Positions 44,132 through 51,728 of a stretch of 58,136 nt of DNA are shown here, one piece after another. Positions within the stretch are counted from its first letter, which is position 1. Every line of letters starts with the position of its first letter. Under the pieces are notes generated by a model. It was not told where the DNA came from. It worked only from the letters and a program-made list of their open reading frames with translations, and did not search any database. The position numbers and the translations under genes were made by a program. The DNA is from Candidatus Uhrbacteria bacterium. GTDB lineage: Bacteria > Patescibacteriota > Patescibacteriia > UBA9934. The DNA lies in the NCBI GenBank assembly GCA_903848275.1, contig CAINGB010000009.1:1-58136 (forward strand), in the 5' to 3' direction.

Positions 44132-45395
44132 ATCTGTCGATGATTACTTGAGTAAATACTGGCGACTGTTCGATCATGAATGCCTTTCGTCGCATTTGCT
44201 CGCATGAAGTCATGAGGGATCCCGACCCCGCGCATAAATCCAAAACGCAGTCACCGATTTTTGTGCATCGGCGCAATGGCTTTTCATGTAATGAGGTAGG
44301 TTTTTCCGTTGGATGCGTGTAATCCTGTCCGTTCACGCGTTTCGCGAGCCATACGTCGAACAAGTCCTCAATGTCGTCGATCGTACGATTGCCTGGTTGA
44401 ACATCGCGGTTCAAGATTTCCGTAACGCTCGTAACCGCGCTGTTGAGGAACGGCTTTCCAATGGTTCCGTAGACGCACGGCTCGTACGCCTTGTTGAACG
44501 CCACCTGTGGGGTCATATTGAACGAGTTCTTTATCCATAAGCAGGTGCGCTTGTTCGTGATGCCGAGCTCGCGGTAGAGATCCTGCAACATGCCGACGTA
44601 GTTCTGATCGCACCACGAGAAGACGTGCGCGTCTTCCGCGAGAACAGTCTTCCCATTTTCCAAACACGTCTTCAGGAACGCACGGTATTCGTCGTAAGTT
44701 TTCGCATCGTTCACCTCGCCGTTATATTTTCCTTTCGTGCTGATGCCTTTTGAATAATCGAGTTTTATGTTGTACGGAAAATCCGTGTAGAACATCTGGA
44801 TCTTCGCGTCACCAACAACTAGCTTTACGTTTTCGAGCACAGTTGAATCCGCGCAGAGGACGCGATGATTTCCAAGTTGGTACAGCTGTCCGCTCTTCAC
44901 TTGCGTTGCCTTCGCTTCCTTGACCGCCTGCTCGACATCAAAGTTGTTGTCCTCGGTAGAGAGGGAGTCGCCCCAAATGTCGTTGAGGTCGCCGTCATCG
45001 AAGCCGATGTCCAGCAGTTCGCCGATGTCGAACGCCTTCAACAGCTCAAAGTCCCACGCGCCCGTATTCTTGTTGAGACGAATCAATAGCTCACGCTCCT
45101 TGTCGATATCTGGGATATTTACGTACACCACAGGTACTTCGGTGAATCCGAGATCCTTGGCACATGCCCAGCGGAAATGTCCACCGATTAAAATGTTCTC
45201 GCGTCCCTTCGCGCTGTTGCAGATCAGTGGATCGACCATGCCAAACTTACGAATGCTCTCGCGAAGCTTTTCCGCCGCGGGCTCGTCCCACGTGCGCGGG
45301 TTCTTTTCGTTCGCCCGTAATGAATTAATGGGTACGTTCACGATCTTGAGATCGTCTGCGGCCGCTTTTGACCGCACTAAAGAAGGCTTCTTCAT
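44091..45395 (-). CDS. ParB-domain plus DNA methyltransferase fusion, DFPY variant
   Basis: About 434 residues. The N-terminal ParB-like nuclease domain has VPINSLRANEKNPRTW and ENILIGGHFRWACAKDLGF (GGHRR-like motif). The methyltransferase half has YTDFPYN in place of DPPY and LDLCAGSGSLMTSCEQMRR (SAM motif), with HPTEKPTSLHEKPLR. Such ParB-methylase fusions are frequent in phages and islands. The start is uncertain (45440, 45407 and 45395 are all ATG, none with a Shine-Dalgarno); 45395 is chosen because an inverted repeat GAACGC/GCGTTC lies just upstream. It overlaps the next methyltransferase gene. Confidence 0.82.
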   Translation of the reverse strand: MKKPSLVRSKAAADDLKIVNVPINSLRANEKNPRTWDEPAAEKLRESIRKFGMVDPLICNSAKGRENILIGGHFRWACAKDLGFTEVPVVYVNIPDIDKERELLIRLNKNTGAWDFELLKAFDIGELLDIGFDDGDLNDIWGDSLSTEDNNFDVEQAVKEAKATQVKSGQLYQLGNHRVLCADSTVLENVKLVVGDAKIQMFYTDFPYNIKLDYSKGISTKGKYNGEVNDAKTYDEYRAFLKTCLENGKTVLAEDAHVFSWCDQNYVGMLQDLYRELGITNKRTCLWIKNSFNMTPQVAFNKAYEPCVYGTIGKPFLNSAVTSVTEILNRDVQPGNRTIDDIEDLFDVWLAKRVNGQDYTHPTEKPTSLHEKPLRRCTKIGDCVLDLCAGSGSLMTSCEQMRRKAFMIEQSPVFTQVIIDRYEALSGDKAKLIN

Positions 45396-45655
45396 ATGAA
45401 GAGTCATTTTAAAGTGATGGAACGCTAGTGCGTTCTTCATCGGTCGCGGGAGCCGCCCCGCCGTACCTACGCGCCTGCGGACAATACTTGTCCTTGGTGG
45501 TGACCCTATGTCGCCTCTAGGGCGATCTGCTTGAAAACAAGTGTACTACTGCGGCGAGAAGAGTCAAATATTGTCTAATATTAGCAAAGTTAACAAACTC
45601 GACAAAGTAAAAAAGTTTCAAAGAAAATATGGCTTATGTTCGTCGTAATTTGAAT

Positions 45656-45666
45656 GTTTGACAAAC
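45656..45666. promoter_or_regulatory. Operator-like palindrome upstream of the LexA/UmuD-type repressor
   Basis: GTTTG-A-CAAAC is a perfect inverted repeat, with a related GTTAACAAAC about 70 bases upstream. The 45396-45716 gap is 321 bases, holds no recognisable gene, and would be the regulatory region of the divergent pair. Confidence 0.4.
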
Positions 45667-45716
45667 GACTTGAAAGAGTAGAAAATAGGGCTGTCGGGCT
45701 TGTCCACAACCAAATT

Positions 45717-46364
45717 ATGAACAAATTCCAGCAAAAACTCATCGAGCTTGCCCGGAAGCGAGACATCAACCACATGACACGCCAAGAGCTTGCCGACGCG
45801 GTGGGTTTGAAGTATCCAAGTCACGTGTATTACCACCTTAATCGGTTGGTCGAGGAGAAGATTTTCGGCTATACGAAGGAACGTCAATTCTTCGTGAATT
45901 CAGCCTTCGCCGAAGGACGTGCTGGATTTTGGAAAATGCCAATTCTCGGAACTGCGACATGCGGAGACGCTACGGCGTTCGCGGACGAAGCCGTCGATGG
46001 ATACGTCAGCATCTCAACTCGATATGCTCCGGATGATTCCAAATGGCTTGGTGTTCGCGCCGTTGGCGATTCGATGAATGAGGCAAGCGTCAACGGTAAC
46101 AGCATCGAGGAAGGCGACGTAGTGGTGGTAAATCCGAACGACAAACTTCCTCACAACGGTGCGTACGTGCTTTCCGTCATCGACGGTCTCGCGAACATCA
46201 AACGTTTCTATCGAGACGAGAACGGACAGATCACGCTCGCCTCCGAGTCCACGTCACAACATGACCCGATCTTCATTCACCCCGACGATCCGTTGTCATA
46301 CGTCGTTGCCGGGATCGTAAAGCACGTGATCAAGAAGCCGAAGGCAGGTCATGATAATTCATAG
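45717..46364 (+). CDS. LexA/UmuD-type S24 repressor
   Basis: The 215-residue protein has an N-terminal winged helix (MTRQELADAVGLKYPSHVYY, about 20-40) and an S24 peptidase domain. The self-cleavage site is TATCGDA (Cys82-Gly83, as in UmuD rather than the Ala-Gly of LexA). The catalytic dyad is Ser119 (GDSMNEA) and Lys162 (LANIKRFY). Such repressors keep a prophage or island silent until DNA damage triggers self-cleavage. The ATG at 45717 starts a good N-terminal helix; a frame from 45654 is open but unconserved. Two bases separate it from the AlbA gene. Confidence 0.9.
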   Translation: MNKFQQKLIELARKRDINHMTRQELADAVGLKYPSHVYYHLNRLVEEKIFGYTKERQFFVNSAFAEGRAGFWKMPILGTATCGDATAFADEAVDGYVSISTRYAPDDSKWLGVRAVGDSMNEASVNGNSIEEGDVVVVNPNDKLPHNGAYVLSVIDGLANIKRFYRDENGQITLASESTSQHDPIFIHPDDPLSYVVAGIVKHVIKKPKAGHDNS

Positions 46365-46366
46365 AT

Positions 46367-47545
46367 ATGTTCATTAAGAAATTTGCAGACATTAACGAAG
46401 ATGATCTCGTTCAGTTGATTTCAAATGGCGTGCCTGAGGGCACGAGCATTGAATACAAACGCGATCTTCCCGGTGAGAGTGATAGCGATAAGAAGGAGTT
46501 TCTTGCTGACGTTTCATCGTTCGCGAATACATCAGGTGGCTTTATTATTTACGGACTTCGCGAGGATGCTGGGCTTCCAAAGGAAATCACGCCATTGGTC
46601 ATCGAAGACACGGATGCCTACGTTCGAAAGATTGATGAAATGATTCGCATGAGCATCCAGCCGCGCATGGAAGCGACGCATCGTTTTATTGATGTCACCG
46701 GTGGTAAAGTTTTGTTGCTCAAAATTGAACGAAGCACCCTGCGACCGCATCGGGTCGTTTTTAAGGGTCATGATAAATTTTACATGCGTGGTGCCGCTGG
46801 AAAATATCCGATGGACACCACTCAATTGAGAGAGGCCTACTTACAAGGAGATTCGCTTTCCCAAAAAGTGAAAAACTTTCACACGGATCGTATTTCCGCA
46901 CTACGTGCCGGTGAGACACCCTTGCCCATGGCTTCCAAAAGCATGCTCTGCCTTCACATCATCCCTGCATCTGCCTTTAGTACTTCTCAGAGCCTAAAAG
47001 TCGCTGACCATCTTGACGATCAACGATTGCATCCAATTTGTTCGTCAGGATGGTCACCGCGAATAAATCTTGATGGAGTTTTGGTAACCGCAGGATCTCG
47101 TGGCGATGAAGGTGCGTTTGGCTATACACAACTTTATCGGTCAGGAATCATCGAAGCAGTTGCCTCTGGCATTCTCGGAGATGACCCGCGTGATGATGGG
47201 AATGTCTATATTCCGAGTCTCTTGTATGAGGATGAGATCAGAAAAGCCTTTCCGCGCTACATGGCGTTTCTTCAAGCGGCGGGAGTTCAGCCTCCGTTCA
47301 TCGTATTCTTGACCCTGACTGACGTAAAAGGCAAGCATCTCGGCGTTTCAAGTCGGTCTGTGTCGCTCCGCGATAGGTATCCAGTTGATCGTGATGTCTT
47401 GTCATTGCCGGAGTGCTACGTCGAAACTTATGACATGGACGTTGATTCGATTTTTCGTCCGATGTTTGATGTTGTTTGGAATTGTTGTGGCTATGCGCGA
47501 TCGAGAAACTACGACGATCAAGGTGTCTGGCAATCTGGAAGATAA
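46367..47545 (+). CDS. AlbA_2/Schlafen-domain protein
   Basis: 392 residues. The N-terminal domain has TSIEYKRDLPG and EFLADVSSFANTSGGFIIYGL (about 20-65), the SlfN/AlbA_2 signature (E-x-K...FANxxGG), followed by KFYMRGAAGKYPMDTTQLRE. The C-terminal ~200 residues are unassigned. Bacterial proteins with this domain are often in defence loci or act as regulators, and some contain nucleic-acid-binding or nuclease activity. It comes just before the CBASS cyclase gene (11 bases) and after the repressor, so it may be part of the defence cassette or its regulation. Confidence 0.75.
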   Translation: MFIKKFADINEDDLVQLISNGVPEGTSIEYKRDLPGESDSDKKEFLADVSSFANTSGGFIIYGLREDAGLPKEITPLVIEDTDAYVRKIDEMIRMSIQPRMEATHRFIDVTGGKVLLLKIERSTLRPHRVVFKGHDKFYMRGAAGKYPMDTTQLREAYLQGDSLSQKVKNFHTDRISALRAGETPLPMASKSMLCLHIIPASAFSTSQSLKVADHLDDQRLHPICSSGWSPRINLDGVLVTAGSRGDEGAFGYTQLYRSGIIEAVASGILGDDPRDDGNVYIPSLLYEDEIRKAFPRYMAFLQAAGVQPPFIVFLTLTDVKGKHLGVSSRSVSLRDRYPVDRDVLSLPECYVETYDMDVDSIFRPMFDVVWNCCGYARSRNYDDQGVWQSGR

Positions 47546-47556
47546 ACGAAACGAAT

Positions 47557-48438
47557 ATGCGAACAAGCGAAGAACAATTGCAGACATGGGCTTCGGGGCC
47601 AAGTGACACCGAGCTTACGCGATGTCAGAATGCGAAATCGATGATCTACGATTGTCTGAAGGATCGTTTTGGAGAAGGAATTCAGGTGTTCCTTCAAGGG
47701 TCGTATCGAAATAGCACAAACGTGAAAAGGGAGAGCGATATCGATATCGTCGTTCTAAATCCTGATTATTATTACCCCGACTATTCTCACCTCGGTGTGC
47801 TTGAGCAATCTCGAGCAAAGGCACTCGCTGAATCTGCGGGCTATACCTTTTCACAATTCAAAACAGAGATTCACGGTCTTCTTGCTGCAACCTTCGGCAC
47901 AGGAGGCGTAATCCGAAAGAACAAGTGCATACACATCGAAGAGAATACATATCGAGTCAAGGCGGATGTCGTGCCTGCCTATATGCATCGAAGATATGTA
48001 AGCGGAGATCGCTGGCACGAAGGTATCGAGCTCGTCACAGATTCCGGCACTCGTATTCACAGCTTTCCAAAATATCATTACGAAAATGGAGTGGAGAAAA
48101 ACAGGGCGACATCTGAAAGGTATAAACCAACCGTACGCATCCTTAAACACATCAGAAATCGATTAGCTGAAGATGGTCTTATGCGTATGGAGGACATGCC
48201 TTCATTCTTTATCGAGTCCTTGACGTGGAACGCTTTGGATTCGTCCTTCTTCGCGGGGAGCAGTCATAAGGACAGGATCCCCGCGATCTTATCCGGCTTA
48301 CAGCTCCGATGCGGCAACCCTCTTCAGGCGATGGGTATGAAAGAAGTGAACAACCTTAAACCATTGTTCTCCGATGCCGCAGGGCGAACGTCAGCACAGG
48401 CAAACCGATTCATCTCCCTGGTTTTGGAAAACTATTAA
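47557..48438 (+). CDS. CBASS CD-NTase (cyclic-oligonucleotide synthase)
   Basis: The 293-residue protein has the nucleotidyltransferase signature QGSYRNSTN (Gly48-Ser49) followed by ESDIDIVVL (Asp61 and Asp63) and VKADVVPAY (Asp137). These coordinate the metals used to make cyclic oligonucleotides. The C-terminal helical half is OAS-like. On phage infection such enzymes make a second messenger for a partner effector; the product base cannot be read. The start at 47557 is preferred over upstream in-frame codons, which lie in the preceding gene. The effector gene begins two bases after its stop. Confidence 0.9.
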   Translation: MRTSEEQLQTWASGPSDTELTRCQNAKSMIYDCLKDRFGEGIQVFLQGSYRNSTNVKRESDIDIVVLNPDYYYPDYSHLGVLEQSRAKALAESAGYTFSQFKTEIHGLLAATFGTGGVIRKNKCIHIEENTYRVKADVVPAYMHRRYVSGDRWHEGIELVTDSGTRIHSFPKYHYENGVEKNRATSERYKPTVRILKHIRNRLAEDGLMRMEDMPSFFIESLTWNALDSSFFAGSSHKDRIPAILSGLQLRCGNPLQAMGMKEVNNLKPLFSDAAGRTSAQANRFISLVLENY

Positions 48439-48439
48439 T

Positions 48440-49048
48440 ATGCGTCTAACCTCCGAGAACTACGAGAACTTTTCTAGATTTGTCATCATCTTGGTGGCGA
48501 TAAGCGCGGCGTGCGCTTTTAGTCTTCAAACCATCATTACAAAAGTCGCGCCAAATTTTCCGTTCTGGCCGCAATTCTTTCTTCTGGAAATACCTGCTAC
48601 TAGCGCATTCTTTTGGCTATTCTTTGAGCTTTTCGACAAGTATTTTTGGAAATGGAAATTCTTTCGAACAATTGGGATCGTCGATGGTCCAGATCTGTCG
48701 GGAAACTGGGAAGGAAAGTTTAAATCGAGCTTCGATAATTTCGCAACCGAATATCCCGTAACGATGACGATCACGCAGACAGCTACGAAGATCGAGGTTC
48801 ATACACAGTTCAACCAATCGAGATCAGGAAGCCTCACTGCATCATTCGAAAAAAGTAATATCGACGGAACAACCGCGTTGTTCTTCTTTTACCAAAATCG
48901 ACCAAAAGCTGATGCCGTTGAAACGATGGCTATGCACGAAGGTGCCTGTATGTTGGTTTTTGATCCAACGACAAAGCTACTTACGGGCAATTATTATTCC
49001 GGCCGAAACAGAAATAATCACGGCGAGATGACACTGAAAAAAATCTAA
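48440..49048 (+). CDS. cap15: CBASS effector, Cap15-like (2TM plus beta-barrel)
   Basis: The 202-residue protein has two membrane helices at the N-terminus (about 13-33 and 43-65) and a beta-rich C-terminal domain that starts DLSGNWEGKF (85-94) and continues YPVTMTITQTATKIEVHTQ. This two-helix plus beta-barrel layout, and the SGNWEG start, match Cap15-type effectors. When it binds the cyclic nucleotide it is thought to oligomerise and disrupt the membrane, killing the infected cell. It follows the CD-NTase with one base between stop and start, the classic minimal type I CBASS. Confidence 0.85.
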   Translation: MRLTSENYENFSRFVIILVAISAACAFSLQTIITKVAPNFPFWPQFFLLEIPATSAFFWLFFELFDKYFWKWKFFRTIGIVDGPDLSGNWEGKFKSSFDNFATEYPVTMTITQTATKIEVHTQFNQSRSGSLTASFEKSNIDGTTALFFFYQNRPKADAVETMAMHEGACMLVFDPTTKLLTGNYYSGRNRNNHGEMTLKKI

Positions 49049-49057
49049 CAAAAATCC

Positions 49058-49381
49058 ATGGAAATAAATGAACTCACGAACACAGTGAAACAAGTTGCAG
49101 AGGGGTACTCGAAAAAATTCGACGTGCCATATGACGGCGATTGGTTTCTACTCAAGCTCCAAGAAGAACTCGGCGAAATGACGCAGAAGTATCTCATCAT
49201 GACGAACCGGACGCGTCGCAAGCCCGAATCAGAAGCGGAGGCACGAGCCGCGCTTGCGGAAGAGATCGCGGACACATTCAGCTACGTCTTGCTTTTCGCC
49301 GATCACGTCGGAGTAGACGTCGAGGAAGCGGTAAAGGCGAAGTGGTTCAAGTATTTGGGACAGGAGTCGGCTCAGTCGTAA
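49058..49381 (+). CDS. MazG-like nucleotide pyrophosphohydrolase
   Basis: The 107-residue protein has the KLQEELGEMTQKYL and EEIADTFSYVLLFADHVGVD motifs (ExxE...ExxD), the metal-binding pattern of all-alpha NTP pyrophosphatases. Small MazG-like enzymes hydrolyse nucleotide triphosphates; in phages and islands they alter nucleotide pools or (p)ppGpp. It comes nine bases after the Cap15-like gene and may be part of the same transcript. Confidence 0.85.
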   Translation: MEINELTNTVKQVAEGYSKKFDVPYDGDWFLLKLQEELGEMTQKYLIMTNRTRRKPESEAEARAALAEEIADTFSYVLLFADHVGVDVEEAVKAKWFKYLGQESAQS

Positions 49382-49880
49382 GGTTTGGATTTTCCTCCTT
49401 CAAAAACACGAAATGCCAGAAGTGTTCATCGCTTCGAATCTCACGCGCTTTTAGCTCACCAGTCCGTACCTTCTTCGCCAAAGTCGTATGATGCCAGCCG
49501 AACTTCTCCTTGAGATCGTCCGACGAATACCAGCTCTCGCGATCAGTCGCAATGGTACCCGGAATCACTCCGTCATTGACCGCCTTCTGGCACGGGTGGC
49601 ACTTGATGCCGAACTGATCGAACCAACCCTCGTCGCCCTTCATGTGGTGATGGCAAATGATACAGCTGTATGTCCCAGTTGATGGAACGGGGAACCCCTT
49701 TGGTTCGTTAACGAGCCGCTCCTTCCAACGCTCGATCCTCATGTGAACATCCAGCAGGGCACGGTAGAAGCCGAGCAAGTTGTCCGAGTATTCCAACGCC
49801 TGCGCGTCGGTCAAATCCTCGCCTCGGTTCTTCTTCCAAAGCTCCTTAAACGACTGGATCCGTTCGTTGTCTGTGCGCAT
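49347..49880 (-). CDS. Zinc-binding HTH protein, unknown
   Basis: 177 residues from ATG 49880 (MRTDNERIQSFKELWKKN). A C-terminal zinc site is suggested by CIICHHH and KCHPC (about 72-98), followed by a MerR-like helix-turn-helix segment WYSSDDLKEKFGWHHTTLA (about 118-138). I do not know the family by name. Its 3' end overlaps the MazG-like gene by 35 bases, convergent. It is the last gene of the accessory region. The open frame goes 44 codons further upstream without support. Confidence 0.6.
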   Translation of the reverse strand: MRTDNERIQSFKELWKKNRGEDLTDAQALEYSDNLLGFYRALLDVHMRIERWKERLVNEPKGFPVPSTGTYSCIICHHHMKGDEGWFDQFGIKCHPCQKAVNDGVIPGTIATDRESWYSSDDLKEKFGWHHTTLAKKVRTGELKAREIRSDEHFWHFVFLKEENPNLTTEPTPVPNT

Positions 49881-50043
49881 AGGATTATTGTTAAAAGCCC
49901 TTGAAACGATCGTATTCCCGATTTGAGACACAGGCCATTCTCGTGTCTCATTTGTCTCATTTCGATGAGACCCGGGTGCCAGTTTGACCTCTCCAAAAGA
50001 CCCCTCAATCATTGTCGAAAGGTGAGTTCGAGACCCGTACGCC

Positions 50044-50089
50044 GAGCCACAAAAAGACGACAGCTTCGGCTGCCGTCTTTTTGTGGCTC
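50044..50089. terminator. Strong hairpin at the right edge of the accessory region
   Basis: GAGCCACAAAAAGACG and CGTCTTTTTGTGGCTC pair across 50044-50059 and 50074-50089, with a further CAGC-TTCG-GCTG inside. It can work as a terminator in both directions. The 315-base gap 49881-50195 holds no gene; it also contains a T-arm-like GTTCGAGACCC at 50026-50036 that resembles a tRNA 3' end. Confidence 0.75.
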
Positions 50090-50127
50090 CCGGTGTGTGT
50101 GTGGATTGAGACTTTAGGTTCGTTACT

Positions 50128-50156
50128 CTGACAGGAATTTTAATATAGAGTAAAAT
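50128..50156 (+). promoter_or_regulatory. Promoter of the 50196 gene
   Basis: CTGACA (50128-50133), 17-base spacer, TAAAAT (50151-50156). Confidence 0.6.
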
Positions 50157-50195
50157 ATCTTATATACTATTTAGACTACCAATTAACTATTTTCT

Positions 50196-50654
50196 ATGAG
50201 CACTGCTGAATGGTTCGACATTCTTGGATTATTCTTACTACTCGCTGGTTTTGTGATTGGCCTGGGGGCAGTGACGGTGGTAGATATCCACGGCTTCCTG
50301 GGGCGGACGTCGTCGTATTGGACCGAGGCCACAACCAGAACACACAAAGTCACCAAGCCGATGATCTGGGCTGGGATTATTCTGGCTGTGGTTGGTGGTT
50401 TTATTTTTTATCGAACCCAGAGCTTGGCCGGTATTCCACTCGCTCAGGCGTTGATTGCGCTCATGTTGATTGCTAATGGTTATTTTCTGTCATTCCGGGT
50501 CAGCCCTTTCATGCTGCAGCGTGAAAAAGAAGGAAGAGCTGGAGAACTCTTGCCAGCTGCCTGGCAAAAGAAAATTGCGGTGAGTCTCATTGTCTCCGAT
50601 CTCGGCTGGTGGGGTGGTTTGTTTTTGCTAGTCGTCTATCTAGTAGCTTGCTAA
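50196..50654 (+). CDS. Four-helix membrane protein, unknown
   Basis: The 152-residue protein has four hydrophobic segments, for example FDILGLFLLLAGFVIGLGAV, IWAGIILAVVGGFIFY and VSLIVSDLGWWGGLFLLVVY. TVVDIHGFLGRTSSYW is a conserved-looking loop. No family name can be given with confidence. First gene after the accessory region and preceded by a clean promoter; the next gene starts six bases after its stop. Confidence 0.7.
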   Translation: MSTAEWFDILGLFLLLAGFVIGLGAVTVVDIHGFLGRTSSYWTEATTRTHKVTKPMIWAGIILAVVGGFIFYRTQSLAGIPLAQALIALMLIANGYFLSFRVSPFMLQREKEGRAGELLPAAWQKKIAVSLIVSDLGWWGGLFLLVVYLVAC

Positions 50655-50660
50655 ATTCTT

Positions 50661-51173
50661 ATGAGAACTAAGACTGTCAAAGTGAATGATACCTTTCAGA
50701 AAGGTTATACGTATCAACTCACCGCGCCGGTGGGACGGAATTTTCAGCCTGATTTCAAGCCAGACCTTTCCCCAAAAGAAATGCTGGCGCTTGGCGTCTT
50801 CGGCGGCAAGTACATGACCGACTGCCAAAAAGAGTTTCCTAAAAGCTGGTTCACGCGCGCTAAGCTCTCCCCCGAACAACATGACGACACAATCAACTTT
50901 TTTCACAAACACGCTAGTCAACCGCTAAAAGTTTGGCGAGAAAAAGGCTGGATCAATGAAGAGCACGATCCGCGCGGCTGGTTCCAATGGTATTGTCGCT
51001 ACTACATGGGCAGACGACTGGGGGCCGAAGACGAGCGACAAATCAAGAGGTGGAAAGCCATCCGTCGACACATATCACAGATTAGAAAGAATTGTCAGGC
51101 GAAAGACCTCACCTGCCGTCCGGCACAAAGACAGGCCGTGCTGCACTGGGCTTATGACAGCAGAAAGATGTAA
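50661..51173 (+). CDS. Conserved hypothetical protein, Trp/Arg-rich
   Basis: 170 residues with conserved-looking segments: QPDFKPDLSPKEMLALGVFG, WREKGWINEEHDPRGWFQW, YCRYYMGRRLGAEDERQIKR, and RPAQRQAVLHWAYDSRKM. Proteins of this pattern are widespread as short single-domain proteins without a known function. No signal or membrane segment. It is co-directional with the membrane protein upstream and the PEBP-family gene seven bases downstream. Confidence 0.65.
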   Translation: MRTKTVKVNDTFQKGYTYQLTAPVGRNFQPDFKPDLSPKEMLALGVFGGKYMTDCQKEFPKSWFTRAKLSPEQHDDTINFFHKHASQPLKVWREKGWINEEHDPRGWFQWYCRYYMGRRLGAEDERQIKRWKAIRRHISQIRKNCQAKDLTCRPAQRQAVLHWAYDSRKM

Positions 51174-51180
51174 ACCGAAT

Positions 51181-51639
51181 ATGAAACTCTCTAGTCCCGT
51201 CTTCAATAATGGCGATGTCATTCCCGAGCAATACGGGCGAGATTTTGCGAATGTTAATCCCCCGCTGGTGATTGAGGACGTGCCGAATAAGGCGGCCTCG
51301 CTTGTGCTGTTTATGGAAGACCCGGATGTTCCGCTGGCGGCTGGAGTGCCCGTGTGGGATCATTGGGTGGTATTTAATATTCCAGCGGATACCAGAACTA
51401 TCCCCGAGGGGTGGCAACCGACTGGAATTCGTGGACGAGGCACACGCGGCGAGCTCGATTACGGCGGACCGCGACCACCGGACCGTGAGCACCGGTATTT
51501 CTTTAAACTGTTTGCGCTTGATGCGATGCTCGATTCACCCGAGGGATCGACGAAGCAGCAGATTGCAGAGGCGATGCATGGGCATGTACTTGAGACGGTG
51601 GAGTTGATGGGACGGTTTGCTCCTTCGTTCACTAACTGA
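51181..51639 (+). CDS. YbhB/YbcL family protein (PEBP fold)
   Basis: The 152-residue protein starts MKLSSPVFNNGDVIPEQY and has the PEBP signature LVLFMEDPDVPLAAGVPVWDHWVVFNIP, with the anion-binding DPD...DHW residues, and GYGGPRPP-like ELDYGGPRPP then REHRYFFKLFALD. The family resembles eukaryotic phosphatidylethanolamine-binding and Raf-kinase-inhibitor proteins. Its bacterial role is mostly unknown. The ATG at 51181 is used; the longer frame overlaps the preceding gene. Confidence 0.9.
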   Translation: MKLSSPVFNNGDVIPEQYGRDFANVNPPLVIEDVPNKAASLVLFMEDPDVPLAAGVPVWDHWVVFNIPADTRTIPEGWQPTGIRGRGTRGELDYGGPRPPDREHRYFFKLFALDAMLDSPEGSTKQQIAEAMHGHVLETVELMGRFAPSFTN

Positions 51640-51728
51640 TTATGATAAATTGAAAGAGTCGACAATGTCGGAATTTCAGAAATGGGCAGTGGCTCAGGTC
51701 GTTAAGAAGATTCATGATTTGTAATAAT

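Noticed and set aside
50084-50093. Inverted 10-base match to the tRNA-Asn 3' end
   Set aside because: Attachment sites should be direct repeats; ten bases in inverted orientation can occur by chance.
51665-51724. 19-codon frame (MSEFQKWAVAQVVKKIHDL) before RhuM
   Set aside because: Too short to support; it may be a gene remnant but no family is recognised.
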